NCBI GenBank assembly: GCA_002633025.1
Contig: NMRB01000126.1
Coordinates: forward strand, 96,765 to 160,764
Direction: 5' to 3'
Length of the DNA stretch: 64,000 nt
Source of the DNA: Notospermus geniculatus
Taxonomy: Eukaryota; Nemertea; Pilidiophora; Heteronemertea; Lineidae
The position numbers were made by a program, and so were the translations under genes. The notes beneath the pieces are model-generated. The model saw only the letters and a program-made list of their open reading frames with translations. It searched no databases and had not been told where the DNA came from. Positions 1-11,352 of this stretch are shown here, piece after piece (within the stretch, counting starts at the first letter, position 1; each line of letters begins with the position of its first letter).

Positions 1-475
1 GGATTAGTCATTTAATCAGCGCAAGAGAAAGTTACAACAGAAGTAGATTTTCATCAGCAGTTCAAACAGATGACGCGAAAAGAAGATTATGTCAGATTGC
101 TTTATGGTGTCCTTGGGTAGAACCTGCTTGGCGTCCGTGTTTCGCCGAAGGGATGATGTGGAGATGGATTTCGCTTTCAGGTCAAAACGGGATAAGGGAA
201 CTTTCGTGAGAAATGACTAGCGAAATGATGTTGACGGTCTTTCAGCGAATAGAAAAGCTTAAATTGTTTTATATCATAGTAAGTTCCTGAATGTGCCTGG
301 AGGATTTTGCGAGGCAGAGGAATGGACCTCTTCGGTCGGTTAAGGAATGTTTTCCTGGGAGGCGGTAATATTTTACTTATGATCTGCTGACCCTCCATCG
401 ATAGTCTTCCACGAAATGCTGACGTATAGTCGATGCTGTTCCAGTAGCGTAACAAGAGATCAAGTGGCCTAGAGC
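1..475. other. No supported gene
   Basis: I see no recognisable gene here. A 92-codon open frame on the minus strand (177-455) has no family resemblance I can name and no convincing splice signals. The right end runs into the repeat that begins near 476. Confidence 0.4.
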
Positions 476-800
476 TGTGGACCTAATGTATTTCTTGAGA
501 TGGTTGGGAAATATCCCTGCTGTTAGTGCGTCTTTTAGCATATCATGTACGACCATGCGAGTTTTGGTGCATCTTGAATTTTTAAATTTCCACTTCGTAT
601 CTACTAAGTTGAAACGAAAGAGACAAATTTCAAAGTTTGATACACCGTGACTCTATCGGTCTAACGTCATACGCTGAAAGATGCTCTTGCAGCAGGCGAT
701 TGTACCAACCACTCCTGAAATGCATTACATCATGGAATGAAGTCCAATTTCGTATTTCGTACTCGTGTTTCGTCAGATTTGCGAAGACTCACTATTGTAT
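476..800 (-). repeat. Element X copy 1 (TIR-type non-autonomous element)
   Basis: This is one copy of a repeat seen again at 17758-18375 and 26632-27780, and as shorter relatives at 19258-19500, 28680-28925, 34752-35045 and 39775-40090. Its ends carry inverted versions of a motif reading TTTCGCAAATCTGACGAAAC and followed by GAAGTACGAAATACGAAATT. Internal landmarks are GACGTTAGACCGATAGAG and AAATTCAAGATGCACC. This copy is in reverse orientation relative to the other long copies. It has no coding capacity, so it is probably a MITE. The class was not determined. Confidence 0.6.
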
Positions 801-1410
801 TTCATATAACCAGACTATGTTGTGTTGTGAGACTGTGGCCATGATATCCTCTTTAATTCTTTTGCTTCCGGCAGATACACGGTGCATTTCGATCCATATT
901 CATATCAACTGCGACAGCCACCTGTGGGAAATATCAGCACCGCTATATCTATAAAATAAATATGGGAATATGTTGTCACTGGGTTCTGGAGGCTAACAGT
1001 TGTTATAACAGAGGCCCGTTTGGTGTTTTTCTAACCATTAACCTAACGAGGCCGCCGAAGGGACGGGCAAACACGAATAATGCTGTAAACGTTGTATTTA
1101 CATTTGTAGTGACTGACAACGAGAACAATCAAATATTTTGCTGCCCGGGTATGTTTGATATCTCTCGCCTGTTTCAAGAACATTCTGCAGTCTGCGCTGG
1201 TAACATGACCTGTACTTAGTATGAAATACCTTCGAGAACATGTACCAAACGGTGAAGGACAATAATGCATACAGCTGGATGACTGAAGTGTCTTGGTTTT
1301 GGCGTACAAATGTACAGATAAGTTCAAGGAATGGCACGCCTCAATACAAAATCCATGCTCAATGATTATGGTCAGGGTTGGCGACATAATCCTTCACAAA
1401 GGCTTATCCC

Positions 1411-1531
1411 CCAGGGTCCATATTCATAAACACACTTAAGTCAGAGTGTGATACTTATCTTTTGTGTTGAACAAAAGATAAGTGTCACACTTAGACTTAA
1501 GTAGTTTTATGAATACATGTATGGGCCCAGG
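1411..1531. mobile_element. Foldback (MITE-like) hairpin 1
   Basis: The sequence folds back on itself. The left arm has CATATTCATAAA, CACTTAAGT and ATACTTATCTTTTGT; the right arm has their inverse (ACAAAAGATAAGTGTC, ACTTAAGT, TTTTATGAATAC). It abuts a second, unrelated hairpin. Confidence 0.6.
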
Positions 1532-1640
1532 GGCCGTTTGCACAAAACATTTTAAGTGAAAATTTTTCCTTAATCTATTGTACCAAACAATGGATAAGGG
1601 AAATTTTTCACTTAAGATGTTTTGTGCATATGGCCCCTGG
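1528..1640. mobile_element. Foldback (MITE-like) hairpin 2
   Basis: The inverted ends start with CAGGGGCCGTTTGCACAAAA on the left and finish with TTTTGTGCATATGGCCCCTG on the right. The arms continue through AAGTGAAAATTTTTCC and its inverse. The CAGGGG start suggests a hAT-type MITE. It overlaps the end of the preceding hairpin by a few bases. Confidence 0.6.
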
Positions 1641-1879
1641 ACTTTTGATTGCAGGGGACCTTTTCCGCGTCCACACCTTTTAATATACTCATCGTGGTTG
1701 CCGTAACAGTATTTACGACATCGTCGATTGGTAGTCTCGCTGGCTTATTTTTGTGCCATGAAATTGTGAAATCGTGCCTTTGGTGATTTCGGGTACATTT
1801 CGGATTATGTAATCCAGTGCAGTGGGAATACGATATCAGTAAATGTAATAATACTTAATATGTTACTTTTTCTTTTCAG

Positions 1880-1924
1880 CATCCTCGACTTCCCTACGGC
1901 TGCAAGATTCAGACGCTCACCATT
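1880..1924 (+). other. Possible 45-nt exon
   Basis: A strong acceptor (TTACTTTTTCTTTTCAG) is followed 45 nt later by a fair donor (ATT|GTAAGAG). The 45 nt are open in a frame beginning HPRLPYGC. It lies about 0.9 kb upstream of the CD20-like gene on the same strand and could be a 5' exon of it. There is no homology support. Confidence 0.2.
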
Positions 1925-2789
1925 GTAAGAGAAGAGGCCTCTCGTCGTCTTGACTGGAATATCTCGTGAACGTCATCGGCATTCTCGATTGCCTTGGCAA
2001 CGATATCGAAATAGCAACTTTGTTGCGATGAAAACGAAAATATCAGGGATTACAGCTGGAAACTACACATGTACTAAAAAAGAGCAGGAAAACAACAGGG
2101 TCTACATCAGTTCGCTCGTTTAGCATTTATTAAATCCTTATCTTACAAAAACATACAAAACGCATCAATTTCGATCTCCTCCTCCGAATGCTACAAATAT
2201 CGTCTGCTAACGCGCTGACATAAAATATTCGTGGAAAAAGTAAAAAACAGCGTATTTTACTTAGTTTCTATACGCGGGGATCAATGTTATAGGAGCAAAC
2301 GTTTTAGCAAATGGAATACAACGGTAAATGTCATAACCTTCAGCCGATGTTCAGTTCTAAATGGATATAATGTGATATCGATTGGATGTTGACCGAAGAA
2401 GAACATTGTTGGTGATTACCACGCGTATTGTTGACAAAAATATTGGAACAGTAATGTGAAACAGGCGTTTGCGGAAATGGCAAAATGTTGGCCAACATTC
2501 ATTGTATTTTATAGTTATTTTCTGTTGGCGACTCATGTCTGCATATTCTCTTTACTTGGGATTCAAGGCGTGTTATGAAATGAATGACTGAGTTTGATAT
2601 GGGAAAATACAGGACTAAATGACGCTAAACTTAACAGGAATATTCTAATTTGGATAAAATGGCGGACCGAGGGACTTAGCTACCGCTGTTAGTAACAAGA
2701 CACTTTTTCGCGTTTTATTTTAGGTAGTAGAAAATTAGTTATTTTTTTTATTTTCTTTATCTATTATTGGAGAATTCGTACACCATTCC

Positions 2790-3452
2790 ATGCATACATC
2801 ATTCGGCATGTTCTCGACAGTGAACGTGAAGCTTCGTCCAAACCAGACACAACCAGTGTCTTCATTTAGGTCCTCATTCCTGAATCCAGACTTTTCGACT
2901 TCGGATCCGCCTGCTCCCAAAGGCGTATTCTGGGGAGGTATAATTCAGATTTTTGTTGGATGTGGTTTAATAGCAAATGCCATAATGATCAACATTTATT
3001 TCGCATGGGGATATTTCATAGGAGGCGGTTATTGGTCTTCTATATCTATCATCGTGGCAGGGTCGCTAGGTATTCACTCGTATAGACACCCAAGCAATAA
3101 AGCCAAGAAATGGACGCGGATTTTGTCGATGATTAATATATGCATCTTGTACATATTCATATTGTGCCTTGCGGTGATCGGTATAACCATAGACTCAAAC
3201 GAGGCAAATGCTTCCACGAAACTAACACTACATTACACATACACCGGGTTAGGTTTGATCGGGATATTTGTGGCTATCATCACACTTCAGAATCCGAAAC
3301 CGAGACGGCGCTCCCGGAATCACGAATTACCGCCTAACAAGGACGATTCTTTAGATACTTCGGAGGAACATCTCCCCGGGCCGAATTCTTACAATACCCC
3401 GCCTGATCCCTACGCAAATTTTGTGGTGGCTTCTAAATCTACAAAATGCTGA
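2790..3452 (+). CDS. CD20-like four-transmembrane protein (220 aa)
   Basis: The product is a small four-pass membrane protein resembling the CD20/MS4A-like family; a specific role cannot be given. Hydrophobic segments lie at about residues 47-70, 77-97, 111-134 and 149-167, with short loops and a basic cytoplasmic stop (KPRRRSR) after the fourth. A WGG motif at 48-50 lies in the first segment, and the related proteins at 45.3 and 61-63.6 kb carry IWGG at the second. The tail ends in a proline/acid region containing NSYNTPPDPY, echoed by SPDPYNTG in the 857-residue protein of this window. The first Met is used; Met7 is an alternative. The frame is unbroken, and a 5' non-coding exon is possible (acceptor-like TTTTATTTTAG near 2724). 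The stop is followed almost at once by a minisatellite. The family call is by topology and motif only. Confidence 0.7.
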   Translation: MHTSFGMFSTVNVKLRPNQTQPVSSFRSSFLNPDFSTSDPPAPKGVFWGGIIQIFVGCGLIANAIMINIYFAWGYFIGGGYWSSISIIVAGSLGIHSYRHPSNKAKKWTRILSMINICILYIFILCLAVIGITIDSNEANASTKLTLHYTYTGLGLIGIFVAIITLQNPKPRRRSRNHELPPNKDDSLDTSEEHLPGPNSYNTPPDPYANFVVASKSTKC

Positions 3453-3466
3453 CAAAAAGAGGAACC

Positions 3467-4275
3467 TGTACCGTCTTGTAGTGGCATTGGAAATTTTTAT
3501 TCAAAGAAGGCTATTCAGGAAAGTGAATCCATACCAAGTGGTACTGGGAGTGAGTGATCAAGGAAGATTGCAAAAGTGAATCCATGCCATCTTGTAGTGC
3601 TATTCGGAGTGAATATTCAAATAAGATTGCAAAAGTGAATCCATACCATCTTGTAGTGCTATTGGGAGTCTATATTCAAAGAAGGTTGCAAAAGTGATGA
3701 ATCCATTACCATCTTGTAGTGCTGTTGGGAGTGTATATTTAAAGAAGGTTGCAAAAGTGATGAATCCATATCACCTTGTAGTACCATTGGGAGTGGTAAT
3801 CAAAGAACGTTGCCGAAAATGAATCCGCCGTCGTGTAGAGCTATTTGGAGTATATTATTCAAATAAGGTTGCAGAAAGTGAATCCACACCATCTTTAGTT
3901 CTATGGGAGTGTATTTTCAAAGTGAATCCATGCCATCTTGTCGTGCTATTGGGAGTGAATATTCAAAAATGATTGCAAAAGTGAATCCATACCATCTTTT
4001 AGTGCTATTGGGAGTGTACATTCAGAGAAGGATGCAAAAGTGATGAATCCGTGAATCCATCTTTGTGCCATCGGGAATGTATATTCAAAGAGGCTTGCAA
4101 AAGTGAATCCATACCACCTTGTAGTGCTATTGGGAGTGTATAAAGAAGGTTGCAAAAGTGAAATCCATGCCATCTTGTAGTGCCATTGGGAGTGTATATT
4201 CAAAGAGGCTTGCAAAAGTGAATCCATGCCATCTTGTAGTGCTATCAGGAGTGATTAAAAGAAGGATATTCAGGA
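3467..4275. repeat. Degenerate minisatellite, about 60-bp unit
   Basis: About a dozen imperfect copies of a unit contain GTGAATCCATACCATCTTGT, AGTGCTATTGGGAGTGTA and TTCAAAGAAGGTTGCAAAA. The array begins about 15 bp after the stop codon of the CD20-like gene, so it probably forms its 3' UTR or immediate flank. A minus-strand open frame across 3946-4227 is a by-product of the repeat. Confidence 0.85.
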
Positions 4276-4368
4276 AAGGATGAGTGATCATCCCATCAGT
4301 CGCTTAATAAATGCCCTTTCTAGACCGTCGGCATCGTATTTGACCTCGATGGCAGCCTCTGCTGTATG

Positions 4369-4402
4369 GAAAAGAAAGAAAAGAAAAGAAAAGAAAAGAA
4401 AA
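4369..4402 (+). repeat. AAAAG/AAAGA purine tract
   Basis: This is a simple run of (GAAAA)n on the plus strand. Confidence 0.8.
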
Positions 4403-4867
4403 AAGCAGAAGACAGCTGCAGCTTTTGAAAAAGGCTTTTTAGAGTTTTCACCTTTGGATGTGACGGCCTTGAGAATAGCCTTTTTGTGAGAATATTTCTC
4501 AAACTAAATATGATTTAAAATCATGCAAATCAGCAGTTTTTCATGTGATTAGGCCCGTTGCAAGGTATTTTTCAGGCCGGCAATAATTTTTTATCGGCTC
4601 GAACGTCCAATGCTTTTCTTTAGGGGGCATTTGATAGAAGGCCTACACACACGCATGTCCAAAAATAGTTGCTATAAATATGAAAGTGAATTCGAATGAT
4701 CTGATCCAAGGCGTGTTGTTTCACCATTGCGAGAGTTTTATGATTGTTCAAAAGAGCCTGTAACATAAATCTTCAATAACTAACGCATACAGCGGAATAC
4801 GAACAAATTGATTTTCCACCGGATAGATCATGTGATCCACTTTTAAAGGAGACATCGTTGTGTATAC

Positions 4868-4945
4868 GGTTGTTAGAGTGGCGCAGTGGATACATCGCCT
4901 GTCTAATCACCTGTGAGATTCCGTGTTCGACCCCCAGTCTCGGCT
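4868..4945 (+). mobile_element. tRNA-like SINE head
   Basis: TGGCGCAGTGG matches an RNA polymerase III A box. About 45 bp later TGTTCGACCCC resembles a B box (GGTTCGANNCC). The spacing fits a tRNA-derived promoter, but flanking stems do not make a clean cloverleaf. I read it as a SINE 5' end or tRNA pseudogene. The unit may run on to about 5255. Confidence 0.4.
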
Positions 4946-6503
4946 CACGATTCGTTAAACTCCTCCCGCGTTTTCAACGTTGCCCGCGCTCTGAAACTGC
5001 TTCAGTTGATGCGATCCTCAAGGTATTACTAATAGAGGGCGTTAGCTGTCCGATTCGGGGAATCCCAGCTTGGAATCTGCCGCGAGTACATGTATGTACA
5101 CGCCTATATACAATTTGTACATGTACACGTATCTTGGCCAATCAGAAAGTGTGTTACGGCGGCGTCCGTATGATGGCTTATGATTGGAACCCTCGTCAAA
5201 CAGCGCCGTCTATTGATGATCCTTCACTTTTGGGCGCCAATCATGCAAGTGTTTAGTGGATCTATACCAATAGCCAACTGAAAATTGGGACGAGTGTATA
5301 TTAAGCCTGTGATAAGGATAAGCGTCACGACAAAGGACACCAAAGGATAACTTCACGTCTATTAAGTATTTCAGGCAAACCTTTGGGTGAAGAACTTACG
5401 CCGGGATAAATTTTCACTCAAGGAATCTTTGGCCGTTGTATTGTCGCAAGACGGACTCCACAACAAAGTTTCTAATGCATAAAAATTCTCAAATAGGCAC
5501 TCAGTCTCGAATAGTCGCTTTCCATGTATCATTTTTGGACCAATTTTGGCGTCAAACTTTTTATACTTTAGGGTCATTAACCGAAGGAATCGGGCAGGAT
5601 CTCCAGTTCTCCATCCATGCCCATCTGATATTTAAAGGGCAGTTCCTCCTTTCGCCATTGTGGCAGTTGCCAAACAAGCCCCATGAAAGCTCTTACATTT
5701 TATAAAGGATTATGAAAGTGCTGGCAGTTCTCTGTGGTTGCTCACAGGCGCAGTGCCGGTGTCAAACTGGACGTTCTGTCCGGAAAGGAAATATGGGGTC
5801 AATTTTGTACACCAGTAAGACTTGGTGTTGGTGGATTCCAAACACGCATCAAAGCAAATAATCCAATCTGGAGGAAATTCGAGCAAGATTATGGTGCAGG
5901 TCGAGTCTCATTTTTATAAATTTTCTGTGTAATTTAATCAATTTTGTAATGAATCGGCCCACAGTATAGTAATCTTGTCATTGTATCCGTGACGTTTCGC
6001 CAGTTCATGGTACAATTATGTCATTTTGAAACACGCCTTTGTTTTGTCCTTGTAATCATTGTAAATACAGTTTTACCTATCAAAGTTCGTTTGTTCCGCT
6101 TTATGTTTGTTCCTTTCGACATCTTCCCACCAAAGATCGATCAAGGGATTTAGAAGCAATGACGTCATCAATTACCATATCGTACGTCAGGTGAAATGGC
6201 AGTGTGTGTGAGAAAAAGACGAGCGTGGACCAATTTCTTCAATGCTAAGCAACAACAAGTCACTTGAATGAACAGCAGCAACGTAAACCATGGCTAAACA
6301 TCCTACCTCTTCTCTTTTCCTCTTTGCAGCACATCAAAGCATGATATAGAACGTCACATGACCATTCTTACAAAGATTAATAGAGAAAAAAGCAGCTTTG
6401 GAGTCTAGAGTTGCAGTTCCCGTTTTCTTTGAGGTTATCTGACATCCATCCGCCATATTATAAACAGCGGCTTTGATGTCATTTTTCCTTTGTGTACACA
6501 TGT
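4946..6503. other. No supported gene
   Basis: Only short open frames occur, with no recognisable family. An A/T-rich stretch at 5920-6110 looks like 3'-UTR sequence but no coding exon could be attached to it. A CCAAT-type motif occurs at about 5139 (GGCCAATCAG). Confidence 0.4.
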
Positions 6504-7976
6504 ATCCCGATGTTTTCGTCTTCACCGATGACGTTCAGAGCATGACCTGGAGGAACGGGTTCCAGCTGGGGAATTGTATTTGAGTTCGTGTTGAATGAGC
6601 GACGCCCTATCGTTGCCACAATCGTTTTGCTGTCATGGCGTTGTCATATTCAGCGAGAGCCATTACAAACGGCAAGGTGAACTGAACGTTCAAGTTCTGT
6701 CTGGAATAAAGGGGCTTACAGGTCGACATTGCGTCTTGAAGCAACTCGCGGCAACTAGCTTTCCGGCGATGGAAGCAACTCGGAGTGACTGATCAGTTGC
6801 CGATTTCGTCGACCTGAGCGCGCTTGCGTCTCCGAGCAACTGCCGGATCCGCTAGTTGCCGCGAGTTCCTTCGAGTTGCCCACGCCACGTTCTACTTTTC
6901 GGCAACTAGTTGTCTCCAGTTCCACTCAGATCCGTCCACCTGCGCCTGCTTGCGACTGATCAGTTGCTTGAACGGGGATATTTCATTGAAAATCACGTGA
7001 CGTATACCGAAAAACGAAATTGGCGGCAGTGGAATGGACCGAGGGCATGGAAGACGCGCTTATAAAGTCTTGATCCTTTAGTACAGAAACTCGCTTTTGT
7101 TGTTGAGTAAATGAGAAAACCATTAAAATAAGCGAGAACAATGACAAATGAGTCTTGGGCATCAGGTGATACATGTACATTCACCTTTGAAATATACCGG
7201 TCTTCTCGAACGGCGGCCAATCCCGATGTTTTCGTCTTCACCGATGACGTTCAGAGCATGACCTGGAGGAACGGGTTCCAGCTGGGGAATTGTATTTGAG
7301 TTCGTGTTGAAGGTCGACATTGCGTCTTGAAGCAACTCGCGGCAACTAGCTTTCCGGCGATGGAAGCAACTGGGAGTGACTGATCAGTTGCCGATTTCGT
7401 CGACCTGAGCGCGCTTGCGTCTCCGAGCAACTGCCGGATCCGCTAGTTGCCGCGAGTTGCTTCGAGTTGCCCACGCCACGTTCTACTTTTCGGCAACTAG
7501 CTGTCTCCAGTTCCACTCAGATCCGTCCACCTGCGCCTGCTTGCGACTGATCAGTTGCTTGAACGGGGATATTTCATTGAAAATCACGTGACGTATACCG
7601 AAAAACGAAATTGGCGGCAGTGGAATGGACCGAGGGCATGGAAGACGCGCTGTCGACAAGAGCGTGCTGTTCGAGGTAACTGCCAGTTGCTCCGAGTTCC
7701 TCTCAATCGCTGAAATGTCGACCTGCGCGTGGTGTTTTTTTTTATCTGCCACGGATCCGTCGAGTTGCTTCAAGACGCAATGTCGACCTGTAAGCCCCTT
7801 TAAGGGATTAGATTCGCTTATAAAGTCTTGATCCTTTAGTACAGAAACTCGCTTTTGTTGTTGAGTAAATGAGAAAACCATTAAAATAAGCGAGAACAAT
7901 GACAAATGAGTCTTGGGCATCAGGTGATACATGTACATTCACCTTTGAAATATACCGGTCTTCTCGAACGGCGGCC
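6504..7976. repeat. Tandem duplication of an element with GCAACT subterminal repeats
   Basis: A segment starting TCCCGATGTTTTCGTCTTCA occurs at 6504 and again at 7221; both units end with TATACCGGTCTTCTCGAACG (about 7220 and 7976). Inside, GGTCGACATTGCGTCTTGAA appears directly at 6721 and 7312. It also appears inverted near 7770-7790, followed by TGTAAGCCCCTT, the inverse of AAGGGGCTTACA near 6711. The interval is packed with GCAACT/AGTTGC words in both orientations. This suggests a DNA transposon with long inverted ends and subterminal motifs, then rearranged. No transposase frame was seen. Confidence 0.6.
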
Positions 7977-8449
7977 TCCTTGAGAACACGGACCGATAAT
8001 CCGGTTGACAATAATGTATCATGGTAATATATGGCTTAAGCGCCAACATACGACGCTGACATCACCAACTCCATAGCTGATGGGATGTCTACTTATCGAC
8101 GATTGTCAGACATAAAGTTTAAAGGTGAACACGGCTGGCAACAAGATGGTTTTAGGGAATGTTCTCGAAGTATTATCTTGAAATGGCCCTAGGTTCTATA
8201 TTCTAATAACTGAATAACATTACCATTGCGAGGGTCGGCATAATTCTGATCATGTCGGCACAAATTGCCAAGCGACCAAGGATAATAGCTCCTGTCACAT
8301 CAACAGGCCTCCACTGAGCAGCGGCATGTCATTGAAAACAACAGGCCCAGTTTTGTCCCATCATCATTCATTGGCTTAGAAAAGAAAAAGATCCGGAACG
8401 GGTGGAAGAGCATGTTGTTGACAATTTATTTCCATATGGCAATCTGCGA

Positions 8450-9608
8450 CCTTATTCACAAAGCCTTCGCAACTTCGCCTGCACGCAAGTCTATTGTTTG
8501 GCTGCAAACACCCTATTGTTCACTGACTGTCTTACAATTGCGTGCGCGGGAAGTTGCGAAGGCTTCATGAATATGGCCCCTGGGACCTTATTCACGACGT
8601 TCGAACTCGTAACTTTACGGAGTGCGTTTGTCCGTTTGCGGACGACAGACTATTGTTCACAAACAATCAGCTTGACAAAAGTTTCCGTTAGACAAAATAA
8701 AGTACAAAAAGTGATACACAATGTGGAACTAATCCAAGTCGTCACCGATAGCCTATTTGCAAATTTTCGAACCCACACCGGGGTCTTCTTCTGGGATTTT
8801 GACTTGAAAGTGCCTGAAGAAGAACCCGGTGTGGCGTCGTCTAAAAAATGAGAAAACCATTAAAAATACATGTACTGCAAATATCGGTGACGAGTCGGAT
8901 TTGTTTCACAAAAGTTTTCCAAGATATTTTGATTCCGGCCGTTAGAGCTCGATCAGGGCTGGGTTGTTCAAAACAATGTGTAAGGTTCCAAGAAGAAATA
9001 ACTGCGACCCAACACGTGGTTCCAAAACAATAGTCGACTTCGTCTTTATTACTTCTACTCGGCTTCTTGAAGACCTTATTCACAAAGCCTTCGCAACTTC
9101 GCCTGCACGCAAGTCTATTGTTTGGCTGCAAACACCCTATTGTTCACTGACTGTCTTACAATTTTGCGTGCGCGCAAATTTGCGAAGGCTTCATGAATAT
9201 GGCCCCTGGGATCTTATTCACGACGTTTGAACTCGTAACTTTACGGAGTGCGTCGGTCCGTTTGCGGACGACAGCCTATATTGTTCACAAACAATCAGCT
9301 TGACAAAAGTTTCCGTTAGACAAAATAAAGTACGGTACAAAAAGTGATACACAATGTGGAACTAATCCAAGTCGTCACCGATAGCCTATTTGCAAATTTT
9401 CGAACCCACGCCGGGGTCTTCTTCTGGGATTTTGACTTGAAAGTGCCTGAAGAAGAACCCGGTGTGGGGTCGTCTAAAAAATGAGAAAACCATTAAAAAT
9501 ACATGTACTGCAAATATCGGTGACGACTCGGATTTGTTTCACGAAAGTTTTCCAAGATATTTTGATTCCGGCCGTTAGAGCTCGATCAGGGCTGGGTTGT
9601 TCAAAACA
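8450..9608. repeat. Tandem duplication, about 625-bp unit
   Basis: Two direct copies run from 8450 and from about 9074 to 9608. Shared landmarks are CTTATTCACAAAGCCTTCGC, GACGACAGACTATTGTTCAC (slightly altered in the second copy), and ATTCCGGCCGTTAGAGCTCG. Each begins with a foldback whose ends carry AAGCCTTCGCAACTT and its inverse (8450-8585 and 9074-9208). The same foldback recurs at 60760-60892. Confidence 0.8.
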
Positions 9609-9698
9609 GTGACTGGTTATTTTGACGGTATCCGGCGATGGAGATAACGCCGAGGAGATACGCCGTCACATTAGTGACAGCCTGTTTCGAACAACCTC
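9590..9698. mobile_element. Foldback with GGGCTGGGTTGTTC ends
   Basis: The left end GGCTGGGTTGTTCAAAACAG is mirrored by CTGTTTCGAACAACC at the right. The inner parts share GGAGATAACGCC and CGTCA/TTAGTGACAG words. Relatives occur at 47405-47561 and 54735-54886, and a truncated start occurs at about 8960. Confidence 0.6.
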
Positions 9699-9709
9699 AG
9701 TGGTCCTGT

Positions 9710-10870
9710 TATAGATCTATGTTGCTAGCCCTACCAGTTCGGCTTGAGCTGTGACAAGAAGAGACATTTATACCCAGTACATGTCGGTCGCCGGAGAGAA
9801 CCTTGCCGTTGATAACTTCACGGGATTATAAAAATAGTACTGCCTATACTACCAATTTATCTGCGCGCTGACGGAAGAAGGTCGCACACGCGACTGAGGC
9901 GGCGTCAAATTCAAACGAACAGCTGAGATGTAGGCCTAATAGAGTGGACGTAAACAATTTTTATAAAAGATAAGAATTCAAAGTGTGAATGAAAAGTCAC
10001 CCCGGCGTCTACTTATGATAAGGCCACGAGAATGAAATTCCTGTTTTGCGTCCGAGCAAAAATGAAAAGTGATGAGGCTTTTTTCATTATTCATTATTCA
10101 TTATTTGATTTCTACAAGCAACAAGAGCTTTCCAAGTCATCAAAACATCTTAGATCATGACACTTTTCATTTCATTTATCAGTATCTTGAGTATAGTAGG
10201 CCCTAAATGAATGAAAGCATGACAAGGTCTTCGTAGCCAGCTCGCTGGTGACGGCCGACACTACTGAAGATGAGGCGCAAGATGTGTTTACTGTGCAGAT
10301 TTGACGATATGGATGCTTGGGAATAGAGCATTTGTTGTGTTTTGTGCGATTTTGGGGGGATTTTTTTTGGGAATAATGAAATTTGAAATAATGAACTTTT
10401 TTGGGGGGCGCTGTCGGGACATGCGGGCGGTGGACGCAAAACAGGAACTTTCATTCTCATGGCCTAACGAATAACACTGACGATGACAGGCGTTTTTTTA
10501 CTTATAGTTTCATTCACTTTGTCCCTACATGCATAGAAAAGGTCAAAACGCTCTGAAGATGGGCGTCGACCCCCATAAAGGCACTAATCCAACCATGTGA
10601 TGTGTTGAGTGCGTCAGATGACTGATTGCCCATTGTAGACAACAGATTTAGTCCCCCGTACGGCTTAGTGCAGAGAAAAGAACCTTTGGCATGTCATCGT
10701 TGCGTCAGCAACCGCATTTTGGCGGCTTGTTTTCATTCACCGTTCTTGTGGAAGTAGTGGCTTTTGATACAATTTCCTGTTTGTGGCATAGTCCCGAGGA
10801 CGCCCGACAAAAAACAACTCACCAACGGATAAAAAGGATTGAATGCGTGCCATACATACGGACGGTCATT
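9710..10870. other. No supported gene
   Basis: Only short open frames with no recognisable family are present (for example 10691-10948 on plus). AT-rich repeats such as TTCATTATTCATTATTCATT occur near 10082-10110. Confidence 0.4.
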
Positions 10871-10962
10871 ATCATAATTTTATTCACTTATTCAATGCTT
10901 ACTGGGATCTGGTGGCAACTGTGCGAAGCCAAAATCTTTAATCGCTAAGGTGCTCGAACCGC

Positions 10963-11013
10963 NNNNNNNNNNNNNNNNNNNNNNNNNNNNNNNNNNNNNN
11001 NNNNNNNNNNNNN
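10963..11013. other. Assembly gap (51 N)
   Basis: This is a run of N characters. It lies about 90 bp inside the left edge of duplicated block A. Confidence 1.
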
Positions 11014-11159
11014 CATCGTTAGGTTCTTTTTCGACACAAAAGTGATGAGTTTCACCGAACTATATCTTCTAGTGGATGAGTCAAAGTAGTCCGAAAGTAG
11101 ATCCAGGTGGTTCGGTCGCCGCGTCACTATCCCAGCTATAGGTGGGGGCGCAATAAGAT

Positions 11160-11352
11160 ATTCAAGATGGCGGCGGTGATTTTTCCTCCGGGACTAAATC
11201 CCAAACCCAAGTCTCGCAATATCTCGCGGGATTTGGTCCCGGTGTTCCGGTTGCGAAAGATAGTACCTTGGCCACCTGGGCGGTTTCTGATTGGTCAATT
11301 TTGCTGTGTGTGTTGTGCAGTGTAGATTCATTGCAGACGTCCTCACAGTTTC
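11160..11352 (+). promoter_or_regulatory. Probable KRTCAP2 promoter region
   Basis: AAGATGGCGGCGG at about 11164 resembles a YY1 site of housekeeping promoters. CTGATTGGTCAATTTTG at about 11288 holds an inverted CCAAT box. No TATA box is evident. The CCAAT part is conserved in copy B (about 21930-21950), while the YY1-like part is not. It precedes the candidate first coding exon. Confidence 0.35.

Noticed and set aside
3946-4227. 93-codon minus-strand open frame with repeated peptide
   Set aside because: Produced by the 60-bp minisatellite unit; no start context or neighbours to support it.
4868-4945. A functional tRNA gene
   Set aside because: A and B boxes are recognisable but the acceptor and anticodon stems do not pair well; SINE head or pseudogene is more likely.
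5734-5919. 61-codon plus-strand frame (KLDVLSGKEIWG region)
   Set aside because: Short, without splice signals or a family I recognise; not enough to call.
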